Origin: Sinotaia quadrata
Lineage: Eukaryota > Mollusca > Gastropoda > Architaenioglossa > Viviparidae
DNA: 64,000 nt
NCBI GenBank assembly: GCA_028829895.1
Contig: CM054180.1
Location: 94,796,135 to 94,860,134, forward strand
Direction: 5' to 3'
The position numbers and the translations under genes are program-made. Below are positions 53,701-59,700 of the stretch, piece after piece. Under the pieces are notes generated by a model. The model was given only the letters and a program-made list of their open reading frames with translations. It ran no database searches and was not told where the DNA came from. Every line of letters begins with the position of its first letter. Within the stretch, counting starts at the first letter, position 1.

Positions 53701-56700
53701 ATCATCCAATAGTACCACGTTTCTTTCTTAGTCATTTTGGCCGTTTTTACATCATTCACTAACTTTTCGTAAGTCGTTTCCGTTAGAAAAACACAATTTT
53801 TAGCACATTTGGCTCGCACCTTTGTAGAACCGTTCTCGCATGTTAGCAAGTCGTGACTCTTGCCCGGACTTTATATTCTCTTCTGCCATCTTTACCCTGC
53901 ACAATACAGGGCAGTCACTGTGGCAACGACACACCAAGACTCAGTCCTAGGCGCCACTACACTCTGCTGGGTTGCCTTTTGGCATTCTTTAGAATGCCTA
54001 AGAAAATGTATGAGATTCCTAGGTGCCACTATACTCTGCTGGGTCACCTTTTCGCAATCTATAGAATGCCTATGAAATGTAGGAAATATGAATTATTTTG
54101 TACTTTGATGTCCCATTTTCGACATAGTTTACTTTGCCTGGCATTCTATAGAATGCTGGTTTTCACACATTGCCGGTAACATATTCAACATATATATATA
54201 TATTTGCCCCCTATTTATAAATGATTGGCTTAAATGCTTGCTGCTATTTTATCCTCAATAAATATAATTAAAAACTGTTTATAATATAGTTGTGTGTTTG
54301 GGGGGAGGGGAGTAGGGTGGCATGAAGAAAATAGAGTTTGTAGGGTCCAGCTCTTAAGCATTTATTATTGCCAGCTAAGCAAAGAAGTCTGTGCTTAGGA
54401 CATCAGCTGGCATTAATCTAGTCCTGCACACATGAATAGCGGCTGTTACAATTTTGTTAATAATTCTTTAATCATTTGAGTGTACGCATATTCCTGTACT
54501 AATTTTGTTAAGGTTATTATTTGTCATTTCATCGGAGAAAAAAACTAATGCTAAAGCAAGTTAAATTTTTACTAATAGCTCTCTCTTTCATTTCAATGTA
54601 CACAATTTCCTATCAGATATTTCAACTCCGCCATCCCAACTCAGTCTATCTTTTGTCCAACACGTTATCATATTGTTACACCATACCCAGTAATGGGTTA
54701 ACACATGTACTAAGTCATAAATTACCTTTGTATTTTGGCTATTCTAATCAGAATATATATTTTAATCTTCTAAATGAAATGCACATATTGGGGGAAATCA
54801 ATATTTTTTATTTTGCAGTACAATATAGGTGGTGGTGGAGGTGGTGGTCGAGGTGGAGGCCCTGGAGGTTTTGGCATGGGTAGGGGAGGTGGCCCTCCTG
54901 GTCGAGGTCGTGGGCGTGGTGGCCCCTTTCCTCCTGGTGGTCCTGGACGTGGTGGTGGCATGGGAGGTGGAATGGGGCGAGGTGGTTTTGGTGATCCCAA
55001 CTTTCAAGATCATACTACTTATGCTGTTCCTGCAGACAAGTGTGGCCTTGTCATTGGCAAAGGTACATCTTAATTTTAATATGTTTATTTCTTCGGAATT
55101 TCATATATGTACAATTGGATTCTTTATATGAAGTACGTTTTGTTGGCAATATAATGGATTTTTTTTTTAATTGTCTCCTAATTGAAAATAATTCACGTTT
55201 GTATAGGAATCCTAACTATTTTAGTCTGCTTTAACCTGTCGAGTGTCTTTAGGACATATATAATATTTTTTTAATCCGTTCGGTTAAAGCTTACTATGTG
55301 GCATGAGTATGATGCGTGTCACGACTTTTAGCGCCCAGCGAAATTTTTAAAGGTTGTGTTAGTAAAAATAAAAAATGACGGATATACTACGTATTTGAAT
55401 TGAATTCTAGTTATAATAATGTAAGTATTTTTAATTAACTTTTATAAATAAATAAATAATAAAACATTTTCTTCCCTGATTCTTGAACTTGCAAATTTCA
55501 AGTCGTTGTCATATTCCTGAAAGACGACCTCCCCACATCAATAATTTTTTATTGTCCATGTATTGTGGTGATATTTTAGGGATATTTTGTGCGCAATTCC
55601 ATTGTCTCACCTGACTGTAATGAAAACTTTAGACACAGAGCGTCAAGCGCAAAACCACCAATTACTCGATGGCTACAGCACCCAAGATGTGTCTGATGAA
55701 AGCATCCAAATGTAGAAAAAATATCTCATCTTTATGTGAAGTACAAATCACAGTTCAAAAGTTCCAAAGGAATGGTGGAGTAAAATCAGTGAAATTATAT
55801 AATGCCAGCCCCTACCAAATAAGAACAGCGAAAGGGTTAAGCCTGAGGGGTGACTTTATTAACAGAAAATATGCATTTTGTACAGAAAAAAATATATATA
55901 AAATGATGAAAGAGCTCATAACATTGAACAAAGCAAATACATAATAATTTTTAAAGTTGAAAAATAATTTTTTTTTCTCGCAGGGGAGAATAAAATCTAT
56001 AGTCTTAATTGACCTTGTATAGAATAGTTTTATTTGTTGGTGGTAGAAATATATTTATTGTACATTTGAGAGCCCCTGCATTCATAAATTATGCAAGAGG
56101 AAACCAGACAACTTTGGTTTCACAGATTATACCTTTTCATCTCTCCTTCTCAGGTCCAAGCGTCAAGAAATAGCAGTTTTCTTAATAATTTTCTTTAGGA
56201 AATTTCAGATTTGTAAATAAAAAAAACCAACATAATAGTTTACCAAAGAGGAATGTAGGAAAAGACCTTTTTAGGAATGTAGGAAATTAAAGAATTACAG
56301 TCACGTTACAAGAAATCAGTTGTATGTTATAATGAAAATTGGGACTTGAGAATTTTTGGGTCAGAAATTTAGACTTCACAACGATTGCATTGAAAGACAA
56401 GTTGTTGATAAACGTTTTTAAAAATGCTCAGGTGGTGAGACAATCCGAGAAATAAATCGTCAGTCTGGCGCTCATGTGGAATTGGACAGAAACCCTCCTC
56501 CTAATATGGCAGAGAAAATTTTTAACATCCGTGGTACACCCCAACAAATACAGCATGCGATTCAACTAATCTGTGAAAAAACAGGCATGCAAGTATGTAC
56601 TTTTTTTTAATTGTGTGTGTATTATTATTAAATTGTCAAAATGTATGATAATACCATATTATTCTTAATCCTTTAGCCACTAACGAGACATTGATATGGA

Positions 56701-59700
56701 AAGCTGTATTGTCATCTGGGTTGAAGAGCTATCACATTAAAAAAATTTCCAATAGTTCACCATATCCTTATCTTTAATTCCATGCAACATTGTTTATTAT
56801 TATATTTTATTATGAGTGACAACTTTAAAATTACACAACAGTTGTATTAAGCCTAGTAGTGAAGGTTGTTTCTTATGCACCTTCTGCAGTGGTAGTTGAA
56901 GAACTAAAATTAGTTACTTAGAGACTTGTTTTGTTTTGTTAATTTCGGATGTATCTACACACTTTTAGTTTTGTATAGCAGTGCAGTAAATTAAATTACA
57001 CCCATATATTATGTTATTTTGTAGGAAATTAATGATTGTTTATTACTTAGGTAAGTATTTAAAATTAATTACTGTGAGTATAATTGTACATGAACAAACA
57101 AAAGTACAGTGTTTGCACTTTTAACAAAATGAGGCTTATGTATACACTGGTGTCTCAATACATTGCGGACAGCTTGTGGACCACCCCTTTTTATACTGCC
57201 CAGCCTCTTCAAATTACATGTACAGAGTTAACAGCACTGTATGAAATGAACTGGTTCAATTTGCAAATGTTCTCCTGACCATGCCTAAACTTTATACAAT
57301 GTAAGTGTTCTTTTACATGTACTTACACTTCATAAACACAGCTTGACAATGCTCACTATTGTTTTAAAGAACTTGAAACACATCCTGCCACTGTCTAAAT
57401 AGAGTTAATAGAAATTTTGGGATTGAGGTAGCAAGAAACCCAGGAGATAAAAATTCTTCAGTCTATTATCTACTTAGCTAAAGAGAAGGAATAAACAAAT
57501 GTTTATAACATAATTTTTAAACAAACGAGTGAGTAAACTTTCCTGTCCTCATGCAAGGGCAGCATGTTTTATTAAAGCTAAAACTGAATATTCATGATTT
57601 TCTAATTAAGTCTAACAGTGCTGTGTTTAAGCTTAAAATACATTACTTATGTAATAATAATAATATGTATGGTGAAGTAGGATGATCTGTAAGTTGATAA
57701 ACTATAGCCGCCACATGACATGGGGTATTCATATGTGACAGAAAGGATCCCTCGTTAATAATGCTTCCTCATGCTACGCAATTGAATTTTCTGGACTCCA
57801 AAGCACCGGTGTGTGTGTGTTGTACACATGGTGGTCTTTGATTATCATTATACTAAGCTGTTTGGAAATTTTTTTGTAACTTGTCTGTTGACACTACTAA
57901 ACTTTACACTTAGGTAATCTTATTTTATAAAAATTGGAAATTTTTTCCTATTTGCTTGTGCATGTGATGACTTAATTATTTTCATAAAATGTTATGATTG
58001 GTATAAAAATAAAGAGAGAAAATGCTCTCCTACTTAAAACCAATTTTGATTTCAGGGTCCTCCAGGAGGTCCTCCTGGTGGTCCAATGGGTCCAGGCCCT
58101 GGAGGCCCAGGTCCACAGGGACATGGACCACAAGGTCCTGGACCACAGGGACATGGTGGTTTTGACCAATACGGACAGTATGGACAACAAACGTAAGAGA
58201 ACTTTTTTTTTAATTCATTTGATTTTATAAGAATTTTTTTTAAATGTTAAGAACTAAAAATTTGTCTTTAAAAATTTACTTTAAAATTATGTTGTACATT
58301 TTAATCACTTGATGAATATTTGTTTTAGTCAACCACCACAGCAGTATGGTGCCCCACAAGGTTGGAATGCTTATGGGAATCAATATCAGCAGCAGCCGAC
58401 AGACCCAAGTAAGAATTTAATGTTTTTCATTGTATTAGATAAATTATATTATTAAAATTGTATCTGACCTTGAAAATCCCAAATTGAACATGCCCTTACA
58501 TTGAAAATGCTTGAATTTTATATTCAATATTAAATTTGTCAACCTTTAATTTATAAGAGAAAGCTTTTATGTGAGAGTTGTTGATCTTGACAGAATTGTG
58601 CTGTCTACCCAGGAACACTCAGAACTTTGGATAGAACTAAATTTGACCATTTTCCAATTCCATAATAGGGCTTTCCTTTTGATCAAAAACATTTTTAATT
58701 CTGTTGTTGGTTGGCCCTGACATTTTTGTGTAGTTGCATGCAGTAAAATAATATTAACCCGATGACTGTCGGGCGAAATTGTGTAATCGGATGCCATGTC
58801 AGGCTACTTTGGCGCTTACCAATAATTGTACTAAAAAATGGAAAGCTATTGTAATTATCAATGAATTTCAAAAATTTAAATTACTACCTATTATAGACAT
58901 ATTAACCCTTTGGCTGTTGGGCGAAAATAGGTCAGCTGACGCCACCGTGTCAGGCTGTTTTTGACGCTTAATGATAACTGAATGGGTCAGTGTATTAAAA
59001 AATTAAAAGCAACAGAAATTTATCAACAGATTTTTAAAATTTAAATTACTACGTATTATAGACATATTAAGGAATTTTAAAAGTATTATTTTTTTTTTAA
59101 CTAGTCTACTAAATAATTAAAAGCAAGCATAATTCATACAATTCTAAAATGATTTTCATAATAAGATTATGGGGGACATTTTTTAAGTATTTATTTAAAT
59201 TTAATTACTGAACGTGTTATAATTTCAAATTCAAAAATAAATAAATATATAAAAAGTTTTCTTACCTTTTTCTTGTGTTGACCTTCGTCGATTTGTTGGA
59301 TGTTTCCTTGAATAAAATCAGAAGAAAACGATTTATGTTAATTACCACTTAAATATTTGGTACAAATAATGATTGTTCTTGTGTAAATATTCACTATTTC
59401 CTGGGGAAATTGGATGCTTTTGAACAAAATGAAAGTGTCACATGAAAACGACGATGCTTTGCTTTGAGAACGACCGGTTTTTATTTTTTATTATCACATG
59501 GTCACATCCAAAATTTCAGTAGGCCTGTCGAATTTCATCTACAATTTATTACAATTAATCACACAATAAAGTTCGTTAGGTAGGAAAGACCTTTCATTCA
59601 AGCCTATCAATATCGTATTTTTTAACATTTCTTAATGATTAAAATTACATATTTTTCTTGCCAAAATTTGCTTTAAATCTCATTTTTAAAATGTGTACAG

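Larger units (their letters stand above)
46567..54818 (+). other. FUBP intron 12 (8.3 kb)
   Basis: Second-longest intron. It contains a decayed transposase-like fragment (47440-47990), a candidate microexon (48726-48755), a diverged family A copy (52140-52440), a decayed integrase reading frame on the - strand (52640-53870) and a 73-bp tandem repeat (53947-54090). Confidence 0.65.

Noticed and set aside
54770..55000. Pro-rich frame on the - strand
   Set aside because: It is the antisense of the Gly/Arg-rich exon 13 code.
57972..58190. - strand frame rich in Trp/Ser/Thr
   Set aside because: Antisense shadow of exon 15.
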